Positions 1 to 8,715 are shown, counted from the first letter of the stretch. The stretch is DNA of 16,728 nt from Flavobacteriales bacterium UBA6049 (GCA_002429085.1 DIYR01000140.1:1-16728), one strand, 5' to 3'. Translations and numbers: made by a program. Notes: generated by a model not told the origin, from the letters alone.

Positions 1-413
1 GTCTCCTCTTATTTGCAACGTTTATCGAAACAAAGATTATATGCTTAAAAGGAAGCTATTTACGTATACTCGTTTATTCAGTCGGTGACAAGCCCGCAGT
101 AGCCGGAAGTGCGTGTTTTTCGAGAAGGAAGTAAAAGACAGGCATGCAAGCGCAACAAGTGGCTGGTGCAAAGCAATCACCTCTAAATTAACTTGATCTT
201 TTGCTTCTTTTTACGTCAGGGCAAAAAGAGAAGAGAAAAAACGGGGCTAAAATCCCACACTAACAACAGTGCCAAATTATAATGTCAATTCTGATTGTTT
301 TAATTGAGTAGAAATTGCAAAACGATAAGGGCTTTTACCATCAAAATAGAAATGATTAGAATGGTAGGTAAGCATTGACTGTAGTTGATTTATAGTAAAA
401 CGCCAAAACAAAA
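1..413. other. Intergenic stretch without a convincing gene
   Basis: No reading frame in either strand here looks like a protein, and no tRNA or rRNA pattern was recognised. The part from about 85 to 180 is visibly richer in G and C than the rest and could be a decayed remnant of something, but nothing identifiable remains. The part from 190 to 240 resembles a dispersed repeat and is listed separately. The segment ends at the terminator of the leftward gene that follows. The start of the window cuts it, so it may belong to a longer intergenic region. Confidence 0.5.
190..240. repeat. Possible dispersed Bacteroidota intergenic repeat with hairpin
   Basis: A C+T-rich run is followed by an A+G-rich run. 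CTTCT at 204-208 pairs with AGAAG at 229-233, and TTTT at 209-212 pairs with the A-run ending at 227, with G228 bulged. From memory, many Bacteroidota genomes carry intergenic elements with this shape: CTTGAT, a T-rich arm, a CAGGGC- or CAAGGC-like turn, then an AAAAAGA-rich arm. No second copy exists in this window, so repeat status is an inference from resemblance only. Confidence 0.3.
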
Positions 414-442
414 AAACCGAATGAGATACTCTCATTCGGTTT
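414..442 (-). terminator. Rho-independent terminator of the GT117-family gene
   Basis: A perfect 13-base stem (414-426 pairing with 430-442) encloses a three-base loop. Read on the minus strand, the stem runs straight into a run of seven Ts. It sits 24 bases beyond the stop codon of the leftward gene at 466, as expected for a factor-independent terminator. On the plus strand the hairpin is followed by a much weaker T-run, so it mainly serves the leftward transcript. Confidence 0.9.
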
Positions 443-465
443 AAACAATTTATAATCTGTAATGC

Positions 466-3400
466 TTAACTTCTTGTCATAGAGTAGAGTTGACCTAGTT
501 CTTGATACGCAGCGCTCACCTCGTCACTAATACCACACTCTTTGTATTGCTGAGTTGTGTATACAGTAACTTGTTGCATAATACCAAAGGCTTGATCTAA
601 CCTTGATCTAAAGCTTGGGTACTTAGAAGGATCTTGAGAAACATAAAATTCTATGTATTCTCTCTGATGATTGATTAAATCAAGAGATAATTTGTTTCCA
701 CCTTCGTAATCTCCAATTCTATAATACTGCTGAATTAGTGGTAGAACAGCTCCGTTTAATGGAGTATTACTGTTTACCGATACTTCAACTGCTCTATCAA
801 GAACTTGTTTTGCTTTTTCGTTTTCACCTTTATCAATTAAGGCACCTGCTAATTTGCTGAAAGTAAAGCGAATGTTTGTGATGAATCTTAAGTTATTCTC
901 ATCCATCCAAAGAGAAGTATCCTCATATCCACCCCACTCAAACTGATTCATTACGCGATCATACATTTTATCTGTATCAACTACTCCAATGGTTCCTCGC
1001 TGAGACGCGTTTTTAACTGGAACCAATCTATAGGCAAACCCTTCTTGAACAAAGTAATCTTCTAGTCCAAAGAATGCATCACTCCCCATTGTAATAGCAA
1101 AATACATTGGTCTATCCCAGTTGAAATGGGCAAGCATATCCCAAACGGCTAGTTCGCTTTTCAATGCGAATCTACCATCGGCTTCAAACCTCACTTCATC
1201 CACTACTTTGTCAGCTAAGAATGAAGGAACGGTTCCATTAGACAATACCTTTTCTTTAGGTACGCTAATCTTCAATTTCTTGGTAGGTATAAAGTTCGTT
1301 TTTCTGCCATCTTGAAGTTGTTGTCTAGTATCATCACTTGTAACGTATTCAACAATCTTCTTAATGTCATAGTACTTGTCTTTATCAATGCCTGGTGTCT
1401 CAACAAATTGCAAATAATCACGTGTTCCTGCACGATATTGATCTTTGGTCATTGAAATAGGAATTCCATCGCTTTCGTAAGCTTTTCTTGCCATCGACTC
1501 AATGTACCAATCGGTATTTAATAGCATCAAGTTTACTACGCGAACATCTGTTCTGTATCCCTCAACTTCTTGTAAATACCAAAGAGGGAACGTATCGTTA
1601 TCACCATTGGTAAACAGAATTGCATTTGGTTCACAAGAATCCAAGTAGTTCTTAGCAATTTCACGAGCCGTATAACGGTTACTTCTGTCATGATCATTCC
1701 ATCCCTCAGCAGCCATTAAAACTGGAACGGCTAATATTGAAACTGCAGTAGCAGCACCTGCTAATACTTTTCCATCGATTTTCTCTCTGAAATGACGGTA
1801 AATCCCCATTACACCAAGACCTATCCAAATAGTAAAGGCAAAGAAAGAACCGACAAATGCGTAATCACGTTCACGAGGTTGATACGGATAGTTGTTCAAG
1901 TAAACAGCAATTGCAATACCTGTCATAACAAATAAAAGGGCAACAACTAAGCTGTTTTTAGGATCATACTTGTATTGAAAGAAAAGGCCTACAAGCCCTA
2001 AAATCAGAGGTAACAAATAGAATTTGTTGTATGCTTTATGAACAGCTAAATCTGAAGGGTATTTAGAAAGGTCTCCCAGTCTCGCTTCATCTAGTGGACC
2101 AATACCACTCATCCAGTTGCCATCTGTAATCCAACCACCGTCAATTCCATGACCTTGGATGTCATTTTGCCTACCAGCAAAGTTCCACATAAAGTAACGC
2201 CCCCACATCCAGTAAAGCTGATATCTAATAAAGAATTTGATATTCTCACCAAATGTTGGTTTGTAAATTGTTTGTGGTCCTTGTTGTATGGTATTGTAGG
2301 TCATTGGCTTTCCTTTGAAGTCAGACCAAAGCTTGTAAGCTCTAACATGGTTTCCTTTAGAACTCCACATTCTAGGGAAGAACATGGTGAATTCTGGAGC
2401 ATAGTTCGGAATAGAACTTTTCTTGTGATCTGCGATTTCATATTTCCCTGTTTTTTCATTCGGAAAGTAAACAGGATCGCCATCTAAATAAGGTTCACTT
2501 CTATCAAGGGGTGATGCCCAGAACTGACCTTTCAATAAAGGCAAATCACCGTATTGTTCACGTTTTAGATATGATAATAGGTTTACCATATTCTCTGGAT
2601 TGTTCTCATCTATTGGAGTATTCGCGTTCGAGCGAACCAAAATCATCCCGAAAGATGTGTATCCAATTAGAAGAACAGCAAAACTCAATATAGCTGTATT
2701 CCAAACTACTTTGTTGTTTTTGTGGGTGTAATACAAACCGAAAGTAATTAACCCGATAATTAGTAAAGCAAACACAAATGAACCAGAATGGAATGGTAAT
2801 CCAGCTCCGTTTACAAATATCAATTCAAACTTAGCAGCTATGTTTACCACTTGAGGAATCAAGAAGTTTTGCACAAAACCAAGCATCACAATACTGATAG
2901 CAAAAGCAATGGCACCGCCTTTCAAAGTAGGCTTAAACTTCTTGAAGTAATAAACCATTACAATGGCCGGAATGGCCAGTAAGTTCAATAAGTGAACCCC
3001 AATTGAAAGACCAATAATGTACCAAATGAAAATTAACCAACGATCACTATGAGGTTCGTCTGCAACATCTTCCCATCTAAGAATGGCCCAGAATACCAAT
3101 GCCGTACAGAAAGAAGACATGGCATAAACTTCACCTTCAACGGCTGAGAACCAGAAAGTATCAGAAAATGTGAAGGCTAGTGCACCAACCATAGCACTTC
3201 CAAGCACTGCAATCAGATTACCTCCTTCTAACTTTTCACCAGGAATCATCTTCTTAGCCAAGTAAGAAATGGTCCAGAAAAGGAACAAAATGGTCAATGC
3301 ACTCGTTAAAGCTGAGAGCATATTGATCATTAACGCTACATTTTCTAGGTTATCACCAGCTAGCATTGAGAACAATCTACCAATCATCATAAATGTAGGA

Positions 3401-3558
3401 GCACCAGGAGGGTGACCTACTTCTAGTTTGAATGAAGTTGCTATGTATTCTCCACAGTCCCAAAAGCTTGCAGTTGGTTCTACGGTGCTGCCGTATGTAA
3501 ATAAAGCAATGGCGAATGCTATCCATCCACCAATAATGTTCAATTTCTTAAAATCCAT
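466..3558 (-). CDS. DUF2723 / glycosyltransferase family 117 membrane protein
   Basis: This is a 1030-residue polytopic inner-membrane protein of the DUF2723 family (GT117; eukaryotic relative TMEM260, a protein O-mannosyltransferase). The N-terminal helix is followed by the family signature: WDCGE at residues 33-37 and GHPPGAP at 48-54. The acidic residues after the first helix are where GT-C-fold enzymes place their catalytic acid. Many hydrophobic helices follow to about residue 620. A soluble part then contains the conserved NGDND stretch near residue 650, and a helical, TPR-like end starts near 910. Length is normal for the family. The first ATG is used because the signal-anchor helix starts right after it. 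The gene stands alone, divergent from the potassium channel gene and closed by the hairpin at 414-442. Transfer of a sugar from a lipid-linked donor to exported proteins is the likely role, but substrate and acceptor are unknown. Confidence 0.88.
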   Translation of the reverse strand: MDFKKLNIIGGWIAFAIALFTYGSTVEPTASFWDCGEYIATSFKLEVGHPPGAPTFMMIGRLFSMLAGDNLENVALMINMLSALTSALTILFLFWTISYLAKKMIPGEKLEGGNLIAVLGSAMVGALAFTFSDTFWFSAVEGEVYAMSSFCTALVFWAILRWEDVADEPHSDRWLIFIWYIIGLSIGVHLLNLLAIPAIVMVYYFKKFKPTLKGGAIAFAISIVMLGFVQNFLIPQVVNIAAKFELIFVNGAGLPFHSGSFVFALLIIGLITFGLYYTHKNNKVVWNTAILSFAVLLIGYTSFGMILVRSNANTPIDENNPENMVNLLSYLKREQYGDLPLLKGQFWASPLDRSEPYLDGDPVYFPNEKTGKYEIADHKKSSIPNYAPEFTMFFPRMWSSKGNHVRAYKLWSDFKGKPMTYNTIQQGPQTIYKPTFGENIKFFIRYQLYWMWGRYFMWNFAGRQNDIQGHGIDGGWITDGNWMSGIGPLDEARLGDLSKYPSDLAVHKAYNKFYLLPLILGLVGLFFQYKYDPKNSLVVALLFVMTGIAIAVYLNNYPYQPRERDYAFVGSFFAFTIWIGLGVMGIYRHFREKIDGKVLAGAATAVSILAVPVLMAAEGWNDHDRSNRYTAREIAKNYLDSCEPNAILFTNGDNDTFPLWYLQEVEGYRTDVRVVNLMLLNTDWYIESMARKAYESDGIPISMTKDQYRAGTRDYLQFVETPGIDKDKYYDIKKIVEYVTSDDTRQQLQDGRKTNFIPTKKLKISVPKEKVLSNGTVPSFLADKVVDEVRFEADGRFALKSELAVWDMLAHFNWDRPMYFAITMGSDAFFGLEDYFVQEGFAYRLVPVKNASQRGTIGVVDTDKMYDRVMNQFEWGGYEDTSLWMDENNLRFITNIRFTFSKLAGALIDKGENEKAKQVLDRAVEVSVNSNTPLNGAVLPLIQQYYRIGDYEGGNKLSLDLINHQREYIEFYVSQDPSKYPSFRSRLDQAFGIMQQVTVYTTQQYKECGISDEVSAAYQELGQLYSMTRS

Positions 3559-3678
3559 AAGCTGGAAATGCTTGTAATTGTTGGTTCATGTTCTTTTGAA
3601 GCGGGTCAAAGTAAATTAAAATCACCTTATTTTGAATGTCGTTTAACTCTTTTTATCAAATAGCACTCAGAGGTTGCA

Positions 3679-4626
3679 ATGGCTGTTAAACCAAATACAA
3701 GAATCGAAACCGATCCAGGAGTAGGGTCAAGCTACAGGCATAAGACAAAACGTACTATAAACCATGATGGTAGCTTCAATGTAAAACGAATTAATGGTGA
3801 GTTTACAATGAGAGATGCATATCTCTTTTTAGTAAGAATTCCTTGGTGGTTGTTCTTGCTCATCTTGTTGTTTAGTTACCTTCTTTTTAACGTTTTTTTT
3901 GCTTTACTCTACCTTTTAGCGGGTATAGAAGGTATGAGTGGTTTCGAAGGGAATCATTCATGGATAAGTGATTTCTTGCATGCATTCTTCTTTAGCGTTC
4001 AGACATTTACGACTGTAGGTTATGGTTCTACTTCGCCAATGAGTTTAGGAGTAAATCTAATTGCAACGATAGAAGCCATGACTGGTTTACTCTCTTTTTC
4101 TGTAGCTACTGGTATACTATATGGAAGATTTTCTCGTCCAACAGAGCGTATCTTGTTTTCTGATAAACTCATCATCTCGCCCTACAAAAATGGGAATGCC
4201 ATCATGTTTCGCGTAATGAACGGAAGGTCGAACATACTTATGGATTTAAACATCAATATTACACTAGGGCTTAACGATTCTTCTAAACAAGGGTATGCAA
4301 GAAAATTCTATCGTTTGAATCTAGAATTAGATAACATTAAATATTTACCGTTGAGTTGGACAATCGTTCACCCTTTAGATGAGAATAGTCCGATCAATGG
4401 AGTTGATCCGAGTAAAATACCTGAGATGGATGGAGAACTTATGATCACAATAAGTGGTTTTGACGATACATATGGTCAAGAGGTATATAGGAGATTCTCA
4501 TACGAACTCAATGAAATTACAATAGGTGAAAAGTTCAAACGAAACTTTCATGTAGATGATGAAGGTTATTTGATTTTGGATCAAAAGAAATTAAACGATA
4601 CAGAAACAATTTCGTTAAACAAGTAG
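3679..4626 (+). CDS. Inward-rectifier (KirBac-type) potassium channel
   Basis: A 315-residue inner-membrane channel subunit, expected to act as a tetramer. The N-terminus has the Kir-type stretch with NHDGSFNV (residues 28-35) and then the amphipathic slide-helix region. TM1 spans about 53-80, the pore helix about 98-110, the selectivity filter TVGYG is at 112-116, and TM2 spans about 122-147. The rest, from about 153 to 290, is the immunoglobulin-like cytoplasmic IRK domain, with recognisable blocks such as FRVMNGR and PLSWTIVHPLDE. That domain separates it from simple two-helix K+ channels. Prokaryotic Kir homologues are usually 290-340 residues, so it is full length. The ATG at 3679 fits the family N-terminus. 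The beta-barrel gene starts 61 bases downstream, which is compatible with co-transcription. Its physiological role (membrane potential or K+ efflux) is not shown by context. Confidence 0.95.
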   Translation: MAVKPNTRIETDPGVGSSYRHKTKRTINHDGSFNVKRINGEFTMRDAYLFLVRIPWWLFLLILLFSYLLFNVFFALLYLLAGIEGMSGFEGNHSWISDFLHAFFFSVQTFTTVGYGSTSPMSLGVNLIATIEAMTGLLSFSVATGILYGRFSRPTERILFSDKLIISPYKNGNAIMFRVMNGRSNILMDLNINITLGLNDSSKQGYARKFYRLNLELDNIKYLPLSWTIVHPLDENSPINGVDPSKIPEMDGELMITISGFDDTYGQEVYRRFSYELNEITIGEKFKRNFHVDDEGYLILDQKKLNDTETISLNK

Positions 4627-4673
4627 TTTGGCACTTTTTGTGGATAGAACGGCACAATACAATTGTGAACAGT

Positions 4674-4681
4674 TACCTTTG
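4674..4681 (+). promoter_or_regulatory. TAnnTTTG (-7) promoter element close to the start codon
   Basis: TACCTTTG matches the Bacteroidota -7 consensus exactly and lies six bases before the ATG of the beta-barrel gene. Transcription from it would begin at or near the A of the start codon, giving a leaderless or nearly leaderless message. No TTTG or TTG lies at the proper -33 spacing. Upstream, CACAAT and ATTGTG form a 6-3-6 inverted repeat (4654-4668) that could be an operator. Confidence 0.4.
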
Positions 4682-4687
4682 GCACGC

Positions 4688-5419
4688 ATGAAAAATTTTA
4701 CTTACACCATCCTTTTTCTCTTTGTAGCAATAGCAGCAAATGCCCAACGATTCAAAGGCGGACGCCTAGGAGCTCAAGCTGGCGTAGCTATTCCAATAGG
4801 CGCATTTAGCAATACTGATGATCCTTTTTATAAAAGTAATGGGTATGCTTCTACAGGATTAGATGTAACCGTGTTTGGAGATTTATTTTTAACCGAGCAT
4901 TTATCTTTAGGAATAAGAGGTGGCTACAGCTTATTCGAAGTTCGAGATTCAGATCTAGAAGAAAGGTTGAATATAAGTGAGGGTGAATTAATAACCATAC
5001 GTACAACACCATATCAAAACTTGAATATCAGTGGAGTGTTTGGTTACACAGGAACTTTAATCGAAGATAAGTTGGATATCAATCCCTATATTGGAGTAGG
5101 GTTAGGTGTACTAGGTACTTCTGATCGAGAAGTAACCATTAGAGATACAACAGGAGTAATTTTGTTTGACTTTAATAAGCAATCAGAAATAAATCCGAGT
5201 TTGCAAATCACTCCTGGAGTAGCATTTCATATTGCCTTGCTCTCGTTTCTAGATTTACGATTCTATGGAGAATACATTTTTGCAAACCATCAACTAGAGG
5301 AAACAACAACTACTCGAAGATTAGTCGATAACAACACTATAATAAGTGTTATGGATCAATCCGTCAAATATGAGCTGCGTTCAATTAATGTTGGGGGTGG
5401 TTTAAGTCTAAGGTTTTAA
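4688..5419 (+). CDS. Outer-membrane beta-barrel protein
   Basis: A 243-residue exported protein. A clear signal peptide covers residues 1-20, with hydrophobic core and cleavage after AANA-Q. The mature part alternates hydrophobic and polar residues, is rich in glycine and aromatic residues, and ends in GLSLRF. A terminal phenylalanine is typical of outer-membrane barrels. The pattern fits the small porin-like barrel superfamily common in Bacteroidota. The frame is open upstream to a TTG at 4628, but only the ATG at 4688 puts a lysine and hydrophobic core at the N-terminus, so that start was chosen. Its stop overlaps the ATG of queE (TAATG), suggesting coupled translation. No specific function can be given; barrels of this size are often structural or small-solute proteins. 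Confidence 0.8.
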   Translation: MKNFTYTILFLFVAIAANAQRFKGGRLGAQAGVAIPIGAFSNTDDPFYKSNGYASTGLDVTVFGDLFLTEHLSLGIRGGYSLFEVRDSDLEERLNISEGELITIRTTPYQNLNISGVFGYTGTLIEDKLDINPYIGVGLGVLGTSDREVTIRDTTGVILFDFNKQSEINPSLQITPGVAFHIALLSFLDLRFYGEYIFANHQLEETTTTRRLVDNNTIISVMDQSVKYELRSINVGGGLSLRF

Positions 5420-6060
5420 TGCAGATCAGTATAGAAGATCTAAAGAAGCAAGTTGGTGCGGGATTCCAGTTACCCGTAATGGAACATTTTTACACGATTC
5501 AAGGAGAAGGAGGAAATAGTGGAAGAGCATCATATTTTATTCGTCTTGGAGGATGTGATGTTGGGTGCACATGGTGCGATGTAAAAGAAAGCTGGGAAGC
5601 AGCAGATCATCCAATTTACCCTATTGAAACATGCATTGATTGGATTATTGAATCAGGTGCTAGAGATGTGGTCTTAACGGGAGGAGAACCTGCTATGTAT
5701 CAGTTATCACCCTTAACTTCATTGTTGCAAGAAAACAAAATTGGAAGGTGGATAGAAACTTCAGGTGCACACGCCCTAACAGGTGAGTGGGACTGGGTAT
5801 GTTTATCACCAAAGAAGTTTAAACCTTGTTTAGATGATAGTTATGAGAAAGCTCATGAGTTAAAGGTGGTGATTGCCAATAGAAATGATTTTAAATGGGC
5901 AGAATCGCATGCAGAAAAAGTAAACAAGGATTGTCAACTTTACTTGCAAGTTGAATGGAGTAGAAGCGACAAATTGCTTCCTTTAATTATCTCATATTGC
6001 AAGGCAAATCCAAAATGGAGAATAAGCCTTCAAACACACAAATACATGGATATACCATGA
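5419..6060 (+). CDS. queE: 7-carboxy-7-deazaguanine synthase (radical SAM)
   Basis: QueE converts 6-carboxy-5,6,7,8-tetrahydropterin to 7-carboxy-7-deazaguanine in the pathway to preQ0 and queuosine in tRNA. The 213-residue protein has the radical-SAM cysteine motif CxxxCxxC (C46, C50, C53), which binds the 4Fe-4S cluster. TGGEP at 87-91 is the SAM-binding glycine motif. The C-terminal SLQTHK block is characteristic of QueE. The EHFYTIQGEG stretch (residues 22-31) is the usual substrate-side entry of the family. Length is normal. The ATG overlaps the preceding stop, and the stop overlaps the next ATG (ATGA), so it lies inside a tightly coupled set. Other queuosine genes (queC, queD, queF) are not in the window, and the neighbours are not functionally related to it. 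Confidence 0.96.
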   Translation: MQISIEDLKKQVGAGFQLPVMEHFYTIQGEGGNSGRASYFIRLGGCDVGCTWCDVKESWEAADHPIYPIETCIDWIIESGARDVVLTGGEPAMYQLSPLTSLLQENKIGRWIETSGAHALTGEWDWVCLSPKKFKPCLDDSYEKAHELKVVIANRNDFKWAESHAEKVNKDCQLYLQVEWSRSDKLLPLIISYCKANPKWRISLQTHKYMDIP

Positions 6061-7994
6061 TCAAACATTTTTTACACACGTGTGCGTTTTTATTGTTTGT
6101 GTTTTTCTCGACTTTGGCATTAGGTCAAGAGAAATACAATACGAGTTCTAAAAAGGCAATTAAGTACTTCGAAGAAGCGGTTAAAAATTATAAGTACAAG
6201 TATTACGAACAGGCCTTCGAAATGGCAAATTCTGCCATTCAAGAAGATGAACAGTTTATTGACCCATACCTGTTACGCGCTCACATGAACTTAGCCCTAG
6301 GCCAATCTGACAAAGCACGAGGAGATTTTTTAAAAGCCATTGAAATAAATCCAGATCACGATCCTAGAACTTACTATAACCTTGCTTTAGCCGAGAGCGA
6401 TATGCTGCTGGTAAATGAAGCACTCTTACACGTTAAGAAGTATCAATCATACGATTTATCAAGTAGGCAAAAACTCAAAGCGCAGAAGCTTGACACTTTG
6501 TTGACATTTCGGTTAGAACTCATTAACAACCCAGTTCCATTTGAACCAATCAATCTTGGGCAACGAGTGAACGGAGCTTATACAGAACATAGTCCAAGTT
6601 TAAGAGCAGATGAACAGGTGCTGTATTTTACAAGAAGATACCCAGCGAAACGAAGAGGACCTGGAAGTACTGCTAGTGACGAAGATTTATTTTATTCAGA
6701 GCTACAGCCAGATGGTACCTGGGGAGTAGCCAAAGATTTAGGTGATGCCATCAATACTCATTACCGAGAAGGTGCATCTTGTGTTTCGCCTGATGGTAAA
6801 TACCTATTCTTTACGTCTTGTGATAGACCAGAAGGATTAGGTAGTTGTGACCTATATATTGCTTTTCGCCAAGGAGATAAATGGGTTAAACCAAAGAACA
6901 TTGGGTCAAACGTTAACAGTAGGTTTTGGGAATCTCAGCCCACATTCTCTTCAGATGGTAGAACACTCATTTTTGTAAGTAATAGAGCAGGCAAGGGGAA
7001 ACAAGACATTTGGATGACACGAATCGGAAACGATAGTCAGTGGACAAAACCTGTTAATTTATCGATTAATACCTCTGGAAGTGATCAATCCCCTTTTATT
7101 CACCCCGATGGGAAAACATTGTATTTCGCTTCAGATGAGCACCTAGGAATGGGAAGGCACGACCTATTTGTAACTACTATATTGGATGAAGAGGGAAATT
7201 GTTCAGCCCCGATTAACTTGGGATATCCAATTAACTCACCTGAGGATGATGTGAGCTTAATGGTGAGTGCTAATGGAGAGTTAGCGTATTACGCTTCTGG
7301 GATGGAAGGTGGATTTGGAGAATGGGATTTATACAAATTCGAATTACCAGAAAAGGTGCGCCCTGTTCAGGTAACTTACAGCAAGGGTTTAGTATACGAT
7401 AGAGATACAAAAGCACCCTTGGGGGCTAGATTTGAGTTAATTGATTTAGAAACTCAGAAAACTGTGGTTGAATCGTATGCAGATAAAATTACGGGTGAGT
7501 TTTTGGTAAGTATCCCAGTAGAAAGGGATTATGCGTTGAACGTAAGTGCAAAAGGGTATCTGTTCTATTCTGAGAACTTTAGTTTGAAAGAACAAACCGA
7601 GCATGATGCTTATGCTTTTGATGTTCCAATGGTACCTATTCAGAAAGGAGAAAGAGTAGTGCTCAAGAATATCTTCTTTGAAACGAATAAATATGCCTTG
7701 AAACCAGCATCTCGTGCAGAGCTAGATAAGTTAGTATCATTCCTTACCCAAAATGAATCTGTGACGATTGAAATAGGTGGACATACTGATAACGTAGGTT
7801 CTAAAGATTACAACCAAAATCTATCCGAAAAACGAGCTCAATCTGTATATGATTACCTCGTAGAGAAAGGTATTCCGTCTAGTAGATTAGCATATAAAGG
7901 TTACAACTTCGAAGAACCAATTGCTACAAACAATACTGACGAGGGAAGAGCACAGAACAGAAGAACTGAATTTAAGATTATTTCTAATGAGTAA
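6057..7994 (+). CDS. TPR / PD40 propeller / OmpA-domain envelope protein, PorE-like
   Basis: A 645-residue exported protein with four parts in order. A signal peptide covers about 1-23 (cleavage near ALG-Q). TPR-like helical repeats span about 30-136. A PD40/WD40-like propeller spans about 175-427, with repeated SPDGKYLFF-type blades. A carboxypeptidase-regulatory-like domain covers about 440-525. An OmpA C-terminal peptidoglycan-binding domain covers about 535-640, containing GGHTDNVG and the closing AQNRRTEF. This order is that described for PorE, a type IX secretion component of Porphyromonas gingivalis, but Bacteroidota carry several paralogues of this build. PorE is a lipoprotein, whereas no lipobox cysteine is seen here; C9 lies within the hydrophobic core. 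The start at 6057 was chosen over 5997 because the signal peptide begins there; it overlaps the queE stop as ATGA. A role anchoring an outer-membrane complex to peptidoglycan is likely; true PorE identity is uncertain. Confidence 0.85.
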   Translation: MIKHFLHTCAFLLFVFFSTLALGQEKYNTSSKKAIKYFEEAVKNYKYKYYEQAFEMANSAIQEDEQFIDPYLLRAHMNLALGQSDKARGDFLKAIEINPDHDPRTYYNLALAESDMLLVNEALLHVKKYQSYDLSSRQKLKAQKLDTLLTFRLELINNPVPFEPINLGQRVNGAYTEHSPSLRADEQVLYFTRRYPAKRRGPGSTASDEDLFYSELQPDGTWGVAKDLGDAINTHYREGASCVSPDGKYLFFTSCDRPEGLGSCDLYIAFRQGDKWVKPKNIGSNVNSRFWESQPTFSSDGRTLIFVSNRAGKGKQDIWMTRIGNDSQWTKPVNLSINTSGSDQSPFIHPDGKTLYFASDEHLGMGRHDLFVTTILDEEGNCSAPINLGYPINSPEDDVSLMVSANGELAYYASGMEGGFGEWDLYKFELPEKVRPVQVTYSKGLVYDRDTKAPLGARFELIDLETQKTVVESYADKITGEFLVSIPVERDYALNVSAKGYLFYSENFSLKEQTEHDAYAFDVPMVPIQKGERVVLKNIFFETNKYALKPASRAELDKLVSFLTQNESVTIEIGGHTDNVGSKDYNQNLSEKRAQSVYDYLVEKGIPSSRLAYKGYNFEEPIATNNTDEGRAQNRRTEFKIISNE

Positions 7995-8715
7995 TAGTGA
8001 GAAGGTAGATGTGCTAGCTATTGGAGCACACCCAGATGATGTAGAGTTAAGCTGCTCTGGTACATTGATACATCACGTTTCTTTAGGAGATAAAGTTGCC
8101 ATTCTTGATTTAACACGAGGTGAGCTAGGAACTAGAGGGAGTGCAGATTTACGCGATAAGGAGGCGGCCGCAGCAGCAAAAATTTTAGGACTTCACGCTC
8201 GTGCTAACGTTAGAATGAAGGATGGGTTTTTCGAATGGAACGAGGACCATCTAAAACTAATTATTACTCAAATTAGGAGGTTTCAACCAAGAGTAGTTTT
8301 ATGTAATGCCATAAGCGACAGACATCCAGATCATGGCAGAGGAGCAAAACTTGCCGCAGATGCCTGTTTTTATGCTGGTTTGAGAAGAATAGAAACAAGT
8401 TACGATGGTGAATTACAAAAACCATGGAGGCCAGAAACTGTCTATCATTACATTCAAGATCATTACATTAAGCCAGATTTTGTAGTAGATATCACTCCTT
8501 ACTGGGAGCAAAAAATGGAATCTATTATGGCTTATAGCTCTCAGTTTTATAATCCTGCTAGTAAAGAACCAGTTTCTCCTATTGCAACAAAAGACTTTAT
8601 AGACTTCTTAGAAGGAAGAGCTCGCCAGATGGGGCGTGAAGGAGGATGTACATTTGGAGAAGGTTTTACCGTTACTAGACCTCCACTGATTAAATCGTTG
8701 CATACGTTAAGTTAG
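7987..8715 (+). CDS. bshB1: Bacillithiol biosynthesis deacetylase BshB1
   Basis: A 242-residue cytoplasmic zinc hydrolase of the PIG-L/LmbE family. It removes the acetyl group from N-acetylglucosaminyl-malate, the second step of bacillithiol synthesis. AHPDD at 14-18 supplies zinc ligands H15 and D18 and the general base D17. HPDH at 113-116 supplies the third ligand. The LTRGELGTRG block (residues 42-51) and the segment QFYNPASKEP are characteristic of BshB1 rather than other PIG-L enzymes. The frame is open upstream to 7921, but the ATG at 7987 gives the family N-terminus. It overlaps the end of the OmpA-domain gene by eight bases, so translation is probably coupled. bshA and bshC are not in the window. 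Gene assignment is firm; in vivo use of bacillithiol rests on family knowledge. Confidence 0.94.
   Translation: MSNSEKVDVLAIGAHPDDVELSCSGTLIHHVSLGDKVAILDLTRGELGTRGSADLRDKEAAAAAKILGLHARANVRMKDGFFEWNEDHLKLIITQIRRFQPRVVLCNAISDRHPDHGRGAKLAADACFYAGLRRIETSYDGELQKPWRPETVYHYIQDHYIKPDFVVDITPYWEQKMESIMAYSSQFYNPASKEPVSPIATKDFIDFLEGRARQMGREGGCTFGEGFTVTRPPLIKSLHTLS

Noticed and set aside
1121..2693. Open frames of 60-112 codons on both strands inside the GT117-family gene
   Set aside because: They lie wholly within a well-supported 1030-residue gene and show no domain, signal peptide or plausible start context.
5997..6056. Upstream extension of the OmpA-domain protein
   Set aside because: These codons lie in the end of queE in another frame and would bury the signal peptide; the ATG at 6057 fits better.
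7921..7986. Upstream extension of BshB1
   Set aside because: It overlaps the conserved end of the OmpA domain and adds a non-family N-terminus.
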